This document shows positions 6,480 to 7,165 of a DNA stretch of 7,165 nt, one piece after another; the first letter of the stretch is position 1, and each line of letters opens with the position of its first letter. The DNA lies in NCBI GenBank assembly GCA_004356385.1, contig SMXL01000048.1, positions 1 to 7,165 of the forward strand, in the 5' to 3' direction. The DNA is from Bacteroidota bacterium. Its GTDB lineage: Bacteria > Bacteroidota > Rhodothermia > Rhodothermales > UBA10348. The notes beneath the pieces were generated by a model. That model was not told the origin of the DNA. It ran no database searches and worked only from the letters and a program-made list of their open reading frames with translations. Made by a program: the position numbers and the translations under genes.

Positions 6480-6872
6480 TTAGTCTATTCCGATCGTGCC
6501 CTCCGGGTGTTTGAAATAGTTGGAGCGTTCGATATCACGGATCTCGACCGTGATTTGGAGATCCAGTGTTTCCGCGGCCACCAAAAAATGCTCCTTGAGC
6601 GTCTCAAGCAATCGGGCGCCCAGTTTCTCTTTCAGATCTCCCGATCTTCCCTCCAAGATGCGAACATCTAGATGAACGAACCCTTGTGAAGGGCCTCCTC
6701 GCCCGACCACGAATTCCTCGGCCACCTTTACCCGACTCTTACAATTGATGATCTGAATACCACCAGTTTCTTCCAATACGAGGTTCAGTTGGACAAGAAC
6801 CCGCCGAATATCTATCCGATCGCGTGCAGATTCGAGTACATTTCCCGAATACTCGAGCGTTATATGAGGCAT
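6480..6872 (-). CDS. 5-carboxymethyl-2-hydroxymuconate isomerase (CHMI) family tautomerase
   Basis: This 130-residue protein matches the CHMI family of the tautomerase superfamily. The archetype HpaF, of about 126 residues, isomerises 5-carboxymethyl-2-hydroxymuconate in homoprotocatechuate breakdown. The N-terminus MPHITLEYSGN is characteristic: Pro2 becomes the N-terminal catalytic base once methionine is removed, which also fixes the ATG as the true start. A second family segment is GPSQGFVHLDVRILEGRS at about 60-77, followed by a helical region and a closing beta segment (LQITVEIRDI). No strong Shine-Dalgarno is visible. The gene lies 66 bp downstream of the VOC gene on the same strand and is probably cotranscribed. 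No other homoprotocatechuate gene is visible, so the physiological substrate may be a different enol or keto acid. Confidence 0.85.
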   Translation of the reverse strand: MPHITLEYSGNVLESARDRIDIRRVLVQLNLVLEETGGIQIINCKSRVKVAEEFVVGRGGPSQGFVHLDVRILEGRSGDLKEKLGARLLETLKEHFLVAAETLDLQITVEIRDIERSNYFKHPEGTIGID

Positions 6873-6938
6873 GGTGATTTGTGCGGGTTCGGTATTCAGG
6901 TCTCTCGGAATTCCAGATCCATGGATTCTCTCGATTCA

Positions 6939-7165
6939 TTATTCTGCTTCTGCGCCTTCCGCCGCCGCCGGATTTTGCTTCCAGCATCCCAAAATTCGGC
7001 CATCTGGATCTTCGAACAGCATGAGCGAGCCCACACCGGGCACATCCATTTCAGAAACGACGATTTTTCCACCTGCCGCTTCGATCTTCTCGCGGTAGGT
7101 GGCCAGGTCATCCACGTCAATATAAAAAGTCAGATTGCCCGGCCATGGACCTTTCTGGGGCGTCA
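6939..7165 (-). CDS. VOC (glyoxalase/bleomycin-resistance fold) protein, C-terminal fragment
   Basis: This is a partial minus-strand gene running off the right edge. Its first full codon in view begins at 7163 and its TAA lies at 6941-6939, giving 74 residues. The visible part is a typical second half of a VOC-family domain: NLTFYIDVDDLATYREKIEAAGG gives the beta-alpha unit, then IVVSEMDVPGVGS, the conserved MLFEDPDGRILGCWK strand, and an Ala/Glu-rich tail of about ten residues. In many VOC metalloenzymes the strand after the DPDG turn carries a metal-binding Glu; here that stretch reads ILGCWK with no Glu, so it may be a non-metal or noncatalytic member. The fragment cannot reveal the substrate. 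It is followed after 66 bp by the CHMI gene on the same strand, suggesting an operon. Confidence 0.8.
   Translation of the reverse strand, partial: TPQKGPWPGNLTFYIDVDDLATYREKIEAAGGKIVVSEMDVPGVGSLMLFEDPDGRILGCWKQNPAAAEGAEAE

Noticed and set aside
6907..6926. Short palindromes GGAATTCC and ATCCATGGAT between the VOC and CHMI genes
   Set aside because: They are short, have no matching arms or T-run for a terminator, and are expected by chance.

Overview
The window is a gene-dense bacterial segment of medium GC content. It has nine protein genes, two of them cut by the window edges, and only one intergenic region longer than 100 bases. The partial FeoB tail resembles FeoB of the Bacteroidota/Rhodothermota/Balneolota type, and the Tat-exported molybdenum hydroxylase suggests a Gram-negative organism. 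Both taxonomic statements are inferences from protein style; no rRNA or other marker is present. I see no tRNA, rRNA, CRISPR array, insertion sequence or attachment site.

Layout. Plus strand, 2-1993: the end of feoB (ferrous iron permease), a MocA-like molybdenum cofactor cytidylyltransferase whose GTG directly follows the feoB stop, and an XdhC/CoxI-family cofactor chaperone. Minus strand, 5167-1938: a compact three-gene operon with a [2Fe-2S] small subunit (IorA-like), a Tat-signal molybdopterin large subunit (IorB-like) and a SufU-type Fe-S/sulfur-transfer protein. The two blocks converge, and the 3' ends of xdhC and sufU overlap by 56 bp. Plus strand, 5308-6471: a Tat-signal NAD-dependent epimerase/dehydratase-like protein, divergent from the hydroxylase operon. 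Minus strand, 7165-6480: the C-terminal part of a VOC (glyoxalase-fold) protein followed by a 5-carboxymethyl-2-hydroxymuconate isomerase (CHMI) family tautomerase.

How the parts fit. The core is a self-contained module for a periplasmic molybdenum hydroxylase. MocA would convert Moco to the cytosine dinucleotide form (MCD), which IorAB-type enzymes use. XdhC would bind, protect and help sulfurate the cofactor before insertion. IorA carries two [2Fe-2S] clusters, and IorB carries MCD and the Tat signal. SufU could supply clusters or sulfur to the enzyme. No FAD subunit and no cytochrome c gene is visible, so the electron acceptor must lie elsewhere. The substrate is not predictable from sequence; aldehydes and N-heterocycles are typical of the family.

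The most notable points are the sufU gene inside the hydroxylase operon, its overlap with xdhC, the adjacency of iron uptake and Moco maturation genes, and a dyad-symmetric candidate operator over a plausible sigma70 promoter in the divergent intergenic region. I did not find a clearly unprecedented system.
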